From Erigeron canadensis (Eukaryota > Streptophyta > Magnoliopsida > Asterales > Asteraceae), in contig NC_057761.1 in NCBI RefSeq assembly GCF_010389155.1, positions 57,472,587 through 57,536,586 on the forward strand: 64,000 bases of DNA. The letters are read 5' to 3'. The notes under the pieces were generated by a model. The model ran no database searches and was not told the DNA's origin. It was given only the letters and a program-made list of their open reading frames with translations. The position numbers and the translations under genes were made by a program. Numbering within the stretch: the stretch's first letter is position 1; each line of letters starts with the position of its first letter. Shown here piece after piece: positions 12,341-30,741 of this stretch.

Positions 12341-13041
12341 AATTTATTTGAAATTGACCCAGACATCTATCGTTTTAGGTACATAGAATGAAAGGGATTA
12401 GAATTATTTTGTGATCGCCTTAAACGAGATATTAAACTTAGGCATCAAAATCTAGGTACAATGAGGAGTAACTCTTCTGATTCATTTATTATTTGGTCAC
12501 TATATGTTTTAAACTTTTAATGGACTGCTTTTTGTTTGTTTGAAAATATATCTTGGGGAATTTGGTAATTGTTGTAATGCACTCTCTATTAGGTTGCTTA
12601 TAAATAGGATTTGAGTTTTTCTTGGCAAACAGAAAACAGATATAAACTTATCAATGTAAAACATAATATATTGATGTAAAATGGGCAACTATAGTAAGTG
12701 ACATAGTGGAACGGGTAGTTTATAAGGACTATTAGAAGAAATAACGAATCGAAGTAGATACCCCCTTTTGTGTTTCATTAGGTGTGTATTTGGAATGTAC
12801 TTTACTTACTGTCATACTCATCATTAGTTGTAGTGATGGCTATCCAGATGACACAATCATGCATTCATGCCAGTTAAGCAACGACTGAAACAAAGCTGGA
12901 TACAAGTGGCAAACTCTTGCACTGAGAACACAAGTGAACAAATATTGTACCTGCTACTTTAGCCTTTATCAAATTGTTAATTAAGTGCAACATGAAATAG
13001 ACTTCACAAGCTAATGATATTCTAGAGCCAGTAGCATTCAG

Positions 13042-13604
13042 GTTAACGGATATTACAGATGTCCGGACTTCACATGCACCAGTGGAAAGCTCACATTAGG
13101 AGTGTCATGTCACGAATAGATGGGAACTTCTGGTGCGAATCCTGTGAAACAGGTGTTGCATTTCCATTACCAAGGTACGTGATACAACATATAATATGCA
13201 AAAGTAATTAAGGAATGACGGTGTTTGTGTGAAAGTAGACGCAAAATGTGCCATGAAATAAGAGAAAAATACGACTTACTTAGGTGTTGGTTAGAATATC
13301 ATACAGGTTAGATCTCATTTGTTCCAAGGCTATAGTATATATATATATATCATGGGGTTCTACTCTCTGTGTTCTATGTTTCTCAATATATAAGTGTTCA
13401 TTTTATTTGGCTCTAGGCACATAGTGCACGTTGTATAGACTATAGACTATAACTTTATCTGAATGTTGTTTGGAGTCTTATATATTTTCCGTAAACCCCT
13501 AGCTAACTAGGTTCAGAATTCAAGTTGACATCAACGATGAAGCTACCGCAGCTTTGATTTCCTAGCCGGTTATCGTGGTCATATTTCATTCACATAGTTT
13601 TGCA
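13042..13604 (+). pseudogene. RPA70 C-terminal-like exons in the Helitron
   Basis: An exon-like piece from an AG acceptor (13042) to a donor AAG|GTACGT (ends 13174) contains GNFWCESCETGVAFPLPRY. That is the C-x-x-C plus P-x-x-RY arrangement of the replication protein A large-subunit C-terminal zinc-finger OB fold. About 340 bases on, a second piece (from ~13512) reads FRIQVDINDEATAALIS followed by a TAG, which matches the next strand of that fold and shows the gene is dead. Upstream pieces at about 10449-10484 and 10605-10679 look like further exons of the same relic, but the match there is weak. Confidence 0.5.
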
Positions 13605-14690
13605 GGCAAGTTACTCTCATCATACATCAAAATGTTTTTTTTTAGTAGTTTCACATTGCCTTTTGTTATATCATTGAAGAGGTCAAAATAAGTCTTCTTG
13701 GAGAGGTTTGGCTCTGCAATGCTTCCAAATGTAAAGACTGTTCATGTGCTTCACTTGATAAGTTTGCAAAAAGAGCATTGCTTAAAAGTTTGATCCTTCG
13801 TACTTCTGAATTCATCAATCTTATCTAGAACCACTGCTAGAACAACTAAAGGGCATGAGGCCTGAGCCATCAATACCAGAGCCACCCTGATAACAACTCA
13901 CAACTCAGTTTACTTTTATGCGTGTCTTTAAATTGAATAGTAATTTTTCAATTTGGATGTATAGAATCTTTTTAAGTATAAAGAGTATTCATGCTCATCA
14001 TAAATTCATAATGTATAATTCAAACTCATATTTAGTAAATGATAGTAAACTAACCTAAATACTTTAAGTTTTATCATCGTAGATTGCAGCAACAAGCTTT
14101 TGTCACTGCTATTCCATCCATGTTTCCTCTGAATACTTCTCTCACCACAACTCCAACCTTTATCGGCCCCTACAATGCTAATTTTGCCTGTTGTCACACC
14201 AACTATTGTGACTACAACTTTTGCTGACGTTAGGATCCCTACAATTCATTCATTTCTTATTTTTATTGTATGCCTTATATTAGATTAATAGGAGTTATGG
14301 GTAGTCGGAACTGGAAAGTCATGACAAAGATTCTTGATAACCTTCTAACTTATTTATAGGTTTTTTTTAATTATTTATCCATTAAAGTGATTTTTGCGGA
14401 GTAGATACATTCAAATCATGGTTTTTACTTTTATTTGTAAAAGTATACTACTTTCTCTAAAGATGTTTATTTGTTCTTTCATAGCAAAAGATGTAACAAT
14501 GTGTTGGTTGAAGCATTGTCGGATGATTGGATCAAAAGTTTCTTTCAAATTTTGATTTAATAGTATTGTTCATTTATGTTTTATATGTGTGTTTGTAAGT
14601 TGAAATCTAAAAGCGTTGTACACATTGGCTCATATAACGTTTGACAAAGAAACAATTCAAGCCTTGCATCGCACGGGTCTTCATTCTAGT

Positions 14691-15115
14691 ATTCTTAATA
14701 AAGTTATTTACAAAAGATACATCCCTTAACCATAAAATAACTAACTACCATTTACGTCCATTACTTTTAGATTAATAACCACGTCGTTACCACCACCGCC
14801 ATTAGCACCACCCGTTGCCGTCACTACCGTCGCATTACGCGGATACCCATCTCGTGATATTTAAATCAGACCATATGACTTAATATTTTTCCAGATAAAG
14901 AATATGGCTAGCGGTACAGGAACTTTGAAAGATAAAAACGGCAGACTTAGATGGTAAAGTATAGGTGTGAGATGTTTTATGCTGCTGATACGGGTATTTG
15001 CATTTGTCATGTTGCATTTCCTTTTCGTAACAGGACTTCGATTTATTGTATTGTAATTGCATAAACCTACACTTAATAGTGATGGAATTTGACGCTACGC
15101 CAAATAAACAATAAT
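14691..15115. other. Intergenic
   Basis: 14760-14850 holds a short stretch of CCACCACC/GTCGCC codon-like words without an open frame. No gene was recognised. Confidence 0.4.
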
Positions 15116-15293
15116 GGATGAGGATCCCTTAAAGTTGAATATAACTTTACTAGTGAAGTTGGTTGAATCATGACCATTGGATCAAAACTAAAGGTCAAGA
15201 TTTAAAACTCATATTTGACCATCGATTTTAACTAATGGACAAGATTTTCAACTTCATTGGTAAAATTAGTTTGAACTTTAGGGATCTCAATCC
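15116..15293. mobile_element. MITE with 9-bp TSD (family also at 40571)
   Basis: The ends GGATGAGGATCCCTTAAAGTT and AACTTTAGGGATCTCAATCC are imperfect inverted repeats. The flanks AACAATAAT (15107-15115) and AACAATAAC (15294-15302) match in 8 of 9 bases. A 9-bp TSD is typical of Mutator-like elements. A relative with the same AAAGTTGA and GGAATCTCAATCC ends lies at 40571-40757. Confidence 0.65.
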
Positions 15294-15329
15294 AACAATA
15301 ACATCTCAACAAACAAAAACAACATCTAC

Positions 15330-16648
15330 AACCCTTTATATATCGTTCCCCATATATAATTTTTTTTTATTAAAAATACATTATTACACCTCATAAATAA
15401 AAATATTACATACACTACTACTACAGTGAAGTGATATAAAAATACAGGGGGGTGGGGTCAAGTGGGGGACTGTCTGTTTTAGAGAGAGAAAATGCTCCTC
15501 TAGCCAAATTCTCTCTCTCTCTCTCACGCATCACTCTTCTTCTCCACTTCTTCTCCTTTCTCCTGCCTGTAAATTAATCTCTTCTTCTCCTTTTCATATA
15601 TACATACACTATATACATATATATATATATATATTCAATTTTCTCTACTTATTATACTGATTTCACAATTCGATCTATATATTCTGATAACTGATTTTCT
15701 GATATTTTTCAACAGTTTTTTCGCTAATGATTCGATGAACGCCGGAGCGGTTTCTCACGAGAGCTTATTCAGGTTCGTAATGCGTTGTTTTATCATCGAT
15801 TTTGTTTACGTACTTATAATGCGTATGAAATACGGTTACGACGGATCGATTTTAGAGTTCAATTAAAACTGTTAATATTGTAGATTTGAGACTATAGTGT
15901 TCGTGTTATGGAATAGTATACTATTCTAACTTGTATTAGCTACAGTTAGGGTTTGATTGTTTGTTGAGATATTTTGGGAGTTCTTGTGATTTTTTTTTAT
16001 TTTAATTGTTGAATTTAAGTCTATTTAGTGAATAAATTCCCTACGTGCACTAGGCTATTGTTATTGTGTAATAAAATGTGTATCTCATGTTATTTGTATA
16101 TGTGTTTGTGTTTTATATAACAAAGTACTGTGTGATGTTTATGTGAGTACTGTTCTGAGTTGTGGTAGGTAGGATGGTTGCTAATGTTTTTATCACTGCT
16201 GTGTAACATTTAATATAAGGTGCTAGTCTGGAAATTCTTATTGATTAAACTTGGCACATGTTGTCATTTTGTGTATCCGGCTTTTAATCCGTCGGTTGTG
16301 TTTCTAATTTTCAGTTCATTGTCATCGTGTGTGTCATGACCTGTTATAACTTGTGACTTAGTGATTTGATGCCTGTTTGGATGATGTGGGAACTTATATG
16401 GCTGTCACATTATAGAAAATACGGCTTAGCTTATGAAGGTCACCAGATACATGCAATAATGATAAATTAAAAGTTTGATATACACAATAACGGAAAAGTA
16501 GTTGAGTTTGTTTTCATTTTTTGATATTCAATTGCTTCCTGCATTTAATAGGGAAATAGGCTGTGTAAAGTAAAACTGCAGCTATTGGTTTTGTAAGGAA
16601 TAAGGGGGTGTTAAAAGAAGGTTGCCATCTGGAAAACAAGTGACAATT
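15330..16648 (+). promoter_or_regulatory. Promoter and intron-split 5' leader of the ARF gene, with upstream ATGs
   Basis: A TATA-like CTTTATATATC lies near 15336 and a CT-rich leader with (CT)n lies at 15511-15600. The leader exon ends ...GAGCTTATTCAG (15772) before a GTTCGT donor. It contains a minimal uORF ATG-ATT-CGA-TGA (15727-15738), overlapped by a second ATG at 15735. Possible acceptors are TTTAATAG (exon from 16552, best pyrimidine tract), AACTGCAG (16581) and AAAGAAG (16621). The first makes the second ATG a 19-codon uORF. The last would join it in frame to the ARF and add a 22-residue N-terminal extension. Transcripts would be needed to choose. Confidence 0.55.
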
Positions 16649-19600
16649 ATGAAAGAGTTAGAGAAGAGTGTGGACCGTTGTTTATGGCATGCATGTGCTG
16701 GAGGGTTGACTCAAATGCCTTTGCCAAATTCAAAGGTGTTTTACTTTCCCCAGGGCCATGCTGAACATACGCTTACAAATGTAGATTTCAGTGGGATGCC
16801 TAGGGTTCCGGCGTTCATTCTTTGTAGGGTGAATGATGTGAAGTTTTTAGCAGATGTAGAAACCGATGAAGTTTATGCTAAGATTAGTTTAAGTCCACAT
16901 GGAAACAGTTTCAGCGGTTATGATTTCGATGATGAAAGAAACCTGCTGGAGACGCGTACTGGTTCTGAGTCCTATGATAAACCCTCTTCTTTTGCAAAAA
17001 CGTTGACACAATCTGATGCAAATAATGGTGGAGGTTTTTCTGTCCCCCGGTACTGTGCTGAGACGATTTTTCCTCGTTTGGATTATTCGGCTGATCCCCC
17101 TGTTCAAACTGTGGTGGCTAAGGATGTTCATGGTGAGGTATGGAGGTTTAGACATATCTACAGGGGGACACCAAGGAGACATCTCTTGACCACTGGATGG
17201 AGTACTTTTGTGAATCAAAAGAAGCTGGTTGCTGGAGACTCCATTGTGTTCATGCGAGCAGATAATGGGGATCTTTGTGTTGGGATTAGACGAGCTAAAA
17301 GAGGGGGAATCGGTGGTCCTGATTCCCCTTTAGGCTGGAGTTCTAGCTCTGGAAACTCTCCTACCTATGGTGGATATTCTTCCTACATACGGGAAAATGA
17401 TTTGAAAAGAAATGGTAGAAATGTCAGTTATAATGTTATTAGGGGGAAAGTGAGGCCTGAATCTGTTATAGAAGCTGCATCCCTTGCTGCCAGTGGTCAA
17501 TCATTTGAGGTTACTTATTATCCCCGCGCGAGCACTCCTGAGTTTTGTGTGAAGGCTTCTTCTTTGAGTCATGCATTGCGTGTTCAGTGGTGTGCTGGGA
17601 TGAGGTTCAAGATGGCATTCGAAACAGAGGATTCGTCACGTATAAGCTGGTTCATGGGAACTGTATCTTCTGTTCAAGTTGTTGACCCGTTTCTATGGCC
17701 TAATTCTCCATGGCGTCTTTTACAGGTGATTAACCTCTTTAATCATTCGCTGTAAGGCATAGCATTGCTTCTATGTTCTCCCTCCAATTCCGTTTTATAC
17801 TTACGAGGAATTGATTTTAATCTGATTTTCAGTGCATATGTCTGATATTTTTACCCATGGTCTGACTTCACCTGAAGTTGGTCTTTCACTCATTTATGGT
17901 TTGCTTATAGATGATTAATTAGGGTTGGGGATCAGGATGAAGTTCTTGTTGCGCTTACAATATAAATCCACTAGCCTTTTGGTTTTATGTGGTGTATAAT
18001 CTGCTATCATTTGTTTTTAGTGATTAAAGTTCCATGTTCAGAATTAGATACCACTAACCTATATATTAAGGAAATTTGAAAGTTTGGCGGTTTTGGTTTG
18101 TCTAGGTTGTTCGAGTTTTTTCTCTACACTACTCTATTTGGTATAATACCCTAATGTAACTTCAATTTTACAACCATGTTTTCCTTTTTTGGGTATGAAT
18201 CAAAAAGATTTGGCCAGCATTATGTGCAGGATTTGTTTTTTCTTCAGTGAAAACACAATGGACGATTTTAACAATGGTTGCCACGCGAAAAATTATCCCA
18301 ATGACATGAACAAAAGAAGTTATGAAATGGATTATTTTCTTGTTTAAAAGCTCAAGTAGCATTATCATGTTGTCTGGATTTTATGTACACATGGGTAACT
18401 GTGCTTACTGTTCAACAAGCAAATTAATCCAAGCAGAAACCATATGTCGCATTTTTTGGTTATACTTATATTCTCCTAGTGGTAACTTTTTATAACATAA
18501 TAAAGTTTTTATGTCTGATGAGACTTATATAGCGTATATTTAAGCTACACCATTTGTGTCCATGATGTAGGTAAATTGGGATGAACCTGATCTTTTGCAA
18601 AACGTGAAGCGTGTAAGCCCATGGCTGGTCGAATTGGTGTCACATATGCCACTAATTCATCTCTCACCCTTCTCTCCACACAGAAAGAAGCTAAGATTAC
18701 CTCAACCCCCAGATCTACCTCATGGCGATTTTGCCGTTCCACCCTCTTCAGGCAACCCCCACACGCCCAGCAGTCTTTTTTCTGCAGGCATACAGGGAGC
18801 CAGGCATGCTCGATTTGAGATCCCATTATCGGATTTCAATCTTACCCACCAACTGCAGTTGGGACTTCTTCCTTCCACTTTTGATTCATCTAAGGGTCCT
18901 GATGGTGTTAGTAATACTGATGACTTATCCTGCTTGCTGACCATTGGAACCTCTAGCCATAACCTGGACATCCCCGATGACAAAGTAAAGGCACCTGTGT
19001 TTCTATTATTTGGTCAGCCGATACACATTGAGCAGCAGAGCTCCAGTGGCTGCTTTAGTGATGAATGTTCAAAAGCTAACCATTCATCGGATGGAAATGC
19101 AAATGAGATTCTGTGGGACCATGTCTATCAAAAAGATGACTATGGACTCATTTCCAGTATCTGTGAAGTGTTCGTAGATTCTGAGGATGTGGGTCGAAAA
19201 CTTGATCTTTCTGTTGTTGGGTCTTATGAAGAACTTCTTGGGACTTTGGCAAGTTGGTTTGGAATTGAAAGGTTTGATGATTTAACTTGTGTGCTTTATA
19301 AAGATTCAGCAGGTGCTGTGAAACGAGTTGGTGATGAACCTTTCAGGTATGTTATTGTTACGTTGGCATATTCTAGACGTGGCAGAGTGGGTGGGTTAGG
19401 TAAGAGGTTGAAATGGGTAATATATGTTGTGGTTGAAAAGGGTTGTGTTCAGAAACTCTTTATCCTTGTAATAACCAAATGGTTTGTCATATATGATCAA
19501 TTAAACTATACTATTTTGGGAATCTTTTAATCAGATAAATCTATGAGTTGCTATGCATTAAAACCACACTTTGGAGAATAAAACACTTGTTAGTAATTAA

Positions 19601-20227
19601 ACTATATCTAATTTGCTCGTTAGTAATTAGATGGGTCAAATTTTCACTTGTGGTATATTTCCAACAATAAAACACTTAGCTTCATTAAACAGTTCAGAGC
19701 ATGTTCTAATTAAACACGATCGTGCACTGTTTTTTTTTATACTAACTGAACACATGCACACAAGAGACTCGATTAGATTCTCATTATGATTTTTTTTATA
19801 ATGGTTTAGTGAGTTTGTGATGAAAACAAAAAGGCTGAATATTCTGATGGGTGCATGCTGCCATGATGATGGAAGGTTAACTCCAGTCTCCTTTCTATAT
19901 TTATTTAATCACTTTTCAAGATCTATATTTTATAACTCTTCTAATCTCATTCTTTGATTTTACCAAGTGTTATCATAGGAGGGTTATTAAGAGGATATAT
20001 CATTTCCCATTCTAAATAGCTCTTTTGTTAAGGAAATTAAAACATATATATGTGATATTTGTCATTTCCCATTCTAATATTTGTTATCGGTCATATCCAG
20101 TCATGCATTGCATGCAACTAACCATTTGTATCATGGGAATTGCAGAAAACCAATTACTGGGATGGCTAGCACCAGACATGGGCTTGAGTCTTCTAACCAA
20201 ACGGCGACTACTAGTATAGTCGCTTAG
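16649..20227 (+). CDS. ARF16: Auxin response factor, class C (ARF10/16 type)
   Basis: Exons 16649-17725, 18571-19346, 19810-19875 and 20146-20227 give 666 aa, close to ARF10/16 of other plants. ATG 16649 starts MKELEKSVDRCLWHACAGG, the family N-terminus. The B3 DNA-binding domain spans about residues 115-216 (FAKTLTQSDANNGGGFSVP through GDSIVFMR). The auxin-response/dimerisation domain is about 272-370 (FEVTYYPRASTPEFCVKA, VQVVDPFLWPNSPWRLLQV). The C-terminal PB1 domain, about 557-640, has CEVFVDSEDVGRKLDLS, then YEELLGTLASWF and VGDEPFSEF. The 66-nt third exon supplies the last PB1 strand (SEFVMKTKRLNIL); without it the domain would be truncated. Class C ARFs are nuclear and bind TGTC-type auxin elements, mostly as repressors. 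A miR160 site lies in exon 2. ARF10 and ARF16 cannot be told apart safely here, so the symbol is approximate. Confidence 0.93.
18786..18806 (+). promoter_or_regulatory. miR160 target site in the ARF mRNA
   Basis: The 21 bases in exon 2, from AGGCATACAGGG to GAGCCAGGCA, match the complement of plant miR160 at every position except the first. They encode part of AGIQGARHAR, the same place as in ARF10/16/17 of other plants. This predicts cleavage of the transcript by miR160-loaded AGO1. Confidence 0.92.
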
Positions 20228-20673
20228 AAGCATCAAAGTTGTATGGATAACTTGTGTGGTTTGTGTAGTTGAATTTTGGAGACTTTGTACCATAAATGTT
20301 TCCTTTTCGTCATATGCATACAGCATACTTTTAAGAAGCAATCAATACTAGTTCTTTAATGCAATATAATTGCTTGCTGAATGATGTATTTAATTCAATT
20401 TTTGACTCAACGCAGAAGTTCTGGAGGAATACAAGAATGAAATGTAGGAACAAAAACTATATAGAGAAGGTTGCACTTGAACTAATGGACACAAATCCAA
20501 ATCATACTGTGGAAGAAAAAACAAAATCTGTAAACAATAAATAACTAAAAGACAAATAATAACCAGTCTTCGACATACTACATTGACCTGAACAAAATTA
20601 TACTGTACATTATCGATGTCTGTCTCCAGTTAATGCAATTGCATAATCTCGGATTGCTTCCCAAAACTTCGTT
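20228..20673. other. Interval between convergent ARF and SAPS genes
   Basis: These 446 bases must hold both 3' UTRs and polyadenylation signals. AATAAATAAC at about 20535 on the plus strand is one candidate. Short open frames on either strand (for example plus 20359-20541) resemble no protein I recognise. Confidence 0.5.
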
Positions 20674-27231
<6,558 letters not shown>

Positions 27232-27586
27232 GTTGGGGGGATTAGAGATCTGCAAACCCCGAATATGTTTATATGGGTCTTGCGATATAGATATAGTGAG
27301 AGAATCTGTATGTATAGGTCAAGAAGATTCAAGATTGGGGCGTTTTGAAAAAATTGGAGCGAAAAAGGTGATAAAATCAAAACCCTAATAATAACTTTTG
27401 GATTTTAGAAAAAGAGGGATTTGAGGAAATGAGAGAGGGAGGGTGCATTGGAAAAAATAAAAAGAGGGCGGGTCGTAATCTAGATCCGGATTTGACCCGG
27501 TACATCATGTAGACCATTCCATTTCCAATGCCATTGTTTGCGTATGATTAGATTTCAAATTTAGGTTTAGGGTAACATTGAATTAG
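27232..27586 (-). promoter_or_regulatory. 5' UTR and promoter region of the SAPS gene
   Basis: It lies upstream of the ATG at 27231 on the minus strand. A purine-rich plus-strand stretch (27410-27470) reads as a CT-rich leader on the gene strand. There is no clear TATA box. The region has no other gene. Confidence 0.4.
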
Positions 27587-27808
27587 TTACTTGGGTGATA
27601 ACATTGTTAGGGATTTTTCTATTTTGTGGTTTTTTCCTAGGGTCATGGTTCAAATTTTGCCCGTGGTGAGGGCCTTATCAATGTATATACGGGTCTATAC
27701 ATGGAAGAGCAAACCCTTTATGGCATTGCCAAAATTTGAACCCTGTATGGACACATCAAAGTTGGAGATGTTAGCTATATTTTCGCTCTGCCTTTTAAAA
27801 AAAAAAAG
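27587..27808 (+). mobile_element. SINE-like retroposon
   Basis: A tRNA-like head has a B-box-like ATGGTTCAAATTT (27645-27657). The body is about 220 bp and the tail is an A run (27798-27808). The flanks ATTGAATTAG (27576-) and ATTGAACTAA (27812-) match in 8 of 10 bases as a probable TSD. No ORF of note. Confidence 0.5.
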
Positions 27809-27815
27809 TGATTGA

Positions 27816-28399
27816 ACTAATAAAGTAATTAAATTGATAAAAATGTTTGTATGAATATAATCAGAAAATTCATTTTTTATGCCATTATTATTTGTTTATT
27901 ACGTCACATTAAGAAACATTTTTTATCACTTAATAAGTTAAATATTTTGATTAAATCATGTTTTTTTATTAAGACCTTAACAAACACTACTTTAGTTTAT
28001 CTAAAAAATGAATACAAATTATAATATAAAATAACCTTATCTAGACATGACATCTGAGAAAAAAACACAAACCCCAAAAGTTTTTAAAAGTCCATAAAAA
28101 TCTTCAAAATAAAAACTTGTGTGAAAATAGTCGAAAAAAATATTATTATAACCCAAATTTTAAGTTTCAATTCTTAGTTTCAACTAAGATTTTTCTTTTT
28201 AAAAATATATAATTGTTGCATATATATCAAGTTGTTTTCAAATGAATAATGAGTAAACTTCAATACTTCTCAATCACTTATTGCTTTTTAGATTTTCAAA
28301 CCTTTAAACGAAAAACAATAATTTGTTAGAGTTTTCATCAAAAACTCGATTATTAGACCAACACACTAAACTACTTTCACCTATAGGGCTATAGACTAA
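27816..28399. other. Intergenic, very AT-rich
   Basis: No gene, tandem array or inverted repeat was recognised. Confidence 0.4.
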
Positions 28400-29399
28400 T
28401 CTCTCTATATAACTAAGAGAGGGTAGGTTTTTTCCTAGATAGCACTTCTTTTTTTGTGCCAACTAGGCTTTTTTCTTAGGTGTCATTTTGTAATAATTTT
28501 AATGTTTTTTTAGATATATTGACATTTAGATTTATATTTTGTAATGCTCATGTGGCATTTCATTTGCAACGTCATAATTTTAATGTTTTTTTTAATTAAT
28601 CTTAAATAGCAAATAAAAAAGCCAAAAACAAGATTAGAACTCATGACCTCTAACTTTTAGTGTTATATACAAACAACTTGATCTAACTTAATATTTATTT
28701 ATATTTTGGAAACTACGGTAGATATTCATTGAATATTAAAACTAATCAAAAGAGATTCATAATATATTGTCGATCTTTGTAATTTATCTCTTTTGATTTT
28801 CCTTTGTATTTAATTATCTTTATATGTGGAATATAATATACTTTAATATAATATAAAACTATATTATATTGTTAATTACATCTAATATTTTACTAACCGA
28901 TTATATTATCAATGTTAAATTAGATATTTACTTTATCAATTTTATATTTAAATCTATATTTGTAACTTATCTTCATATAACTAAGATTCCGTATTTTGAT
29001 AATATATGAGCGCAAAGATGTTCATATATGCTTTAGACTGCGTCTTTTTATCAATTCAATGATAATTATCATTGTGCCGTTCTAAAAATAAAATAAAAAA
29101 CTAATGATCATTGTTTTAAACGAGATTGTTTTTTATATTATATTTAATTTAATATATATAGATCACTGAAAAAGAATTTTATGATATATATATATATATA
29201 TCTACGTTTCATTAGTCATGTTTTAACATATTTGATAAGTATATATATTATATATTTATAAATTAATAATTTTATTATTTGCATCAGTTGTAAATTGACT
29301 ATTTTTATATTTTCATAAGCTATAAATAATAATATAATTCCCAGTTAATTTTAGTTTACGTTCTCAGTCAGTCCCGTACAACGTACAGGTTTAATCTAG
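28400..29399 (+). mobile_element. Non-autonomous Helitron, 1.0 kb
   Basis: It begins A|TCTCTCTATATAACTAAGAG and ends in a hairpin CCCGTAC-AAC-GTACAGG followed by TTTAATCTAG|T. The 5' end resembles those at 50934 and 51821 (TATATAACTAA-AGAGGG). The interior is non-coding. Confidence 0.6.
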
Positions 29400-29952
29400 T
29401 AACCCAATATACTAATACTTTTCAAAAAAAAATAACCCAATATACTAATAACCCAATTTTTGTTGTCAAATCATCATTAACATTAAATTAAAAGACACAT
29501 TATTATTATTATATTATATTAAAAGGCAATAACTATAAACTATACACACGCTAATAAAAATAATGACATTATATTAATGATAAATAAGTATATTTATATA
29601 AAATTATGTTTCAACTCTTTCTTTAACTATATTACAAACAAATCATCTCGTCCACACCAATCACAAGTTTTTTTTTTCTTTGACCTTGGGGTATTATATT
29701 CTGGTTCGAGTCTCACTTTTTACATTTATAAAAGTGAATTAATTTTTCATTTATTGTTATTATTATTATTAATGTTATTTGAAATAAAAGTAAAATAGTT
29801 TGTTGTTATTTTTTTTTTCCATATCCTTTAAGATCAGTCAAGAGAAACTATGCATGGAAATATGATGATGAGTTTCCAAGAATATGATCAACGTTGTTGT
29901 AAAAATGTTGGTGTCGCACCAGATAGTTGGTTAGATAAGAATTGGAAATAAA
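29400..29952. other. Intergenic with a possible SINE relic
   Basis: GGTTCGAGTCTCAC at about 29703 matches a Pol III B box and sits in a stretch with a T-rich start (about 29660-29780), so a SINE fragment is possible. No TSD was found. The rest is AT-rich. Confidence 0.3.
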
Positions 29953-30525
29953 CTAGTATTTCTGTCCGGGCGTTGCCCCAGAAGAAAAACATAACTCTGG
30001 TGATAGGAGTTACAAAAACATTAAGCCGAAAAACAAAATTTGCGTGACAAAAGTTAAGAAAATAAAAGTTGTGGTTCAAAGTAAAGAAAATAAAACTTTG
30101 GTAATAAAATTTAGAAATCAAAAGTTATATCGTAAAAAAAAATAAAAGAAAACTTTCATTCAGAGCAAAGTTTAAAAACAAAGTTTTATGAAAAAAAGTA
30201 CAAAAGTTAAGAAACTTTATACCTAAAAACAAAGTTTGTATGTTGAAAGTTTAAAAAACAAAAGTTATGTGACAAAAGGTAAAAGGGAAAATGTAAAAAA
30301 AAAAAAAAAAATTGGCGGAAAGTTTAAAAAGTAAAAAAAAAAAAATATAACGGTCATTAAGTCCGTCACGTAACAGTCGTTAAGTCTGTTACCTAAGCGT
30401 CGTTAAGTCCATTAATTATGTTGGATGCTTTAAAGACTTGTACCTTATGCTAAAGGGGAAGTACTTTTAGCTACAGTAACTCCCTCTCACAAGCCAAAGT
30501 TGGTTTTTAGTATTATATATATAAT
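29953..30525 (-). mobile_element. Helitron in minus orientation
   Basis: Read on the minus strand the 3' end is GGGGCAACGCCCGG, then ACAGAAATACTAG followed by T. The 5' part near 30525 reads TATATATATAATACTAAAAACC, similar to other Helitron heads, but the exact TC start is not preserved. The interior contains oligo-A runs and a repeated GTCCGT/GTCGTTAAGTC motif. Non-coding. Confidence 0.5.
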
Positions 30526-30741
30526 TTCATTGACCACACTCCATATTGAATAAGCCAATCTTTAGATCAGTTGTGCAGCTATTGATTATTCATTTGTTGT
30601 GGATGTTTATAACTCGTGACTAAAAAGGATTCGAGTTGATTTCGTGTCTAAATGGACTATCTGAGGCAGTCGTCATTGCTTGTGTTAATGGCATCACTAC
30701 ATACTCAAACCATGATTCATAATGATTAGGTAGATACAACG

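Larger units (their letters stand above)
9074..14690 (+). mobile_element. Helitron, ~5.6 kb, degenerate, with RPA1-like remnants
   Basis: The 5' end TCTATACTATATTAATAAAC follows an A (9073). The 3' end is ...GCACGGGTCTTCATTCTAG followed by T, so it shows the TC...CTRR ends and the A|T insertion site of Helitrons. Just upstream of the end, GCCTTGC and GCACGGG can form a decayed hairpin (5 of 7 paired). Inside are remnants of an RPA70-like gene (separate entry), the accessory gene carried by many plant Helitrons. No Rep-helicase domain is visible. A 284-bp internal tandem duplication lies at 11787-12340. No other gene was recognised. Confidence 0.65.

Noticed and set aside
16889..17218. Minus-strand 109-codon frame opposite the ARF B3 domain
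   Set aside because: Shadow of the ARF coding strand; no splice context or family match.
18545..18983. Several open frames on both strands over ARF exon 2
   Set aside because: Out-of-frame readings of a verified exon.
19347..19530. Read-through of ARF exon 2 into its intron (YVIVTLAYSRRG...)
   Set aside because: A clear GT donor follows CCTTTCAG and the true PB1 end is encoded by the exon at 19810.
20590..20673. Open frame past the SAPS stop (KFWEAIRDYAIALTGDRHR)
   Set aside because: It is in a different frame from the SAPS tail, which ends normally at NYWKVDQEVEVLE; no supporting splice site was seen. Kept here because the composition looks protein-like.
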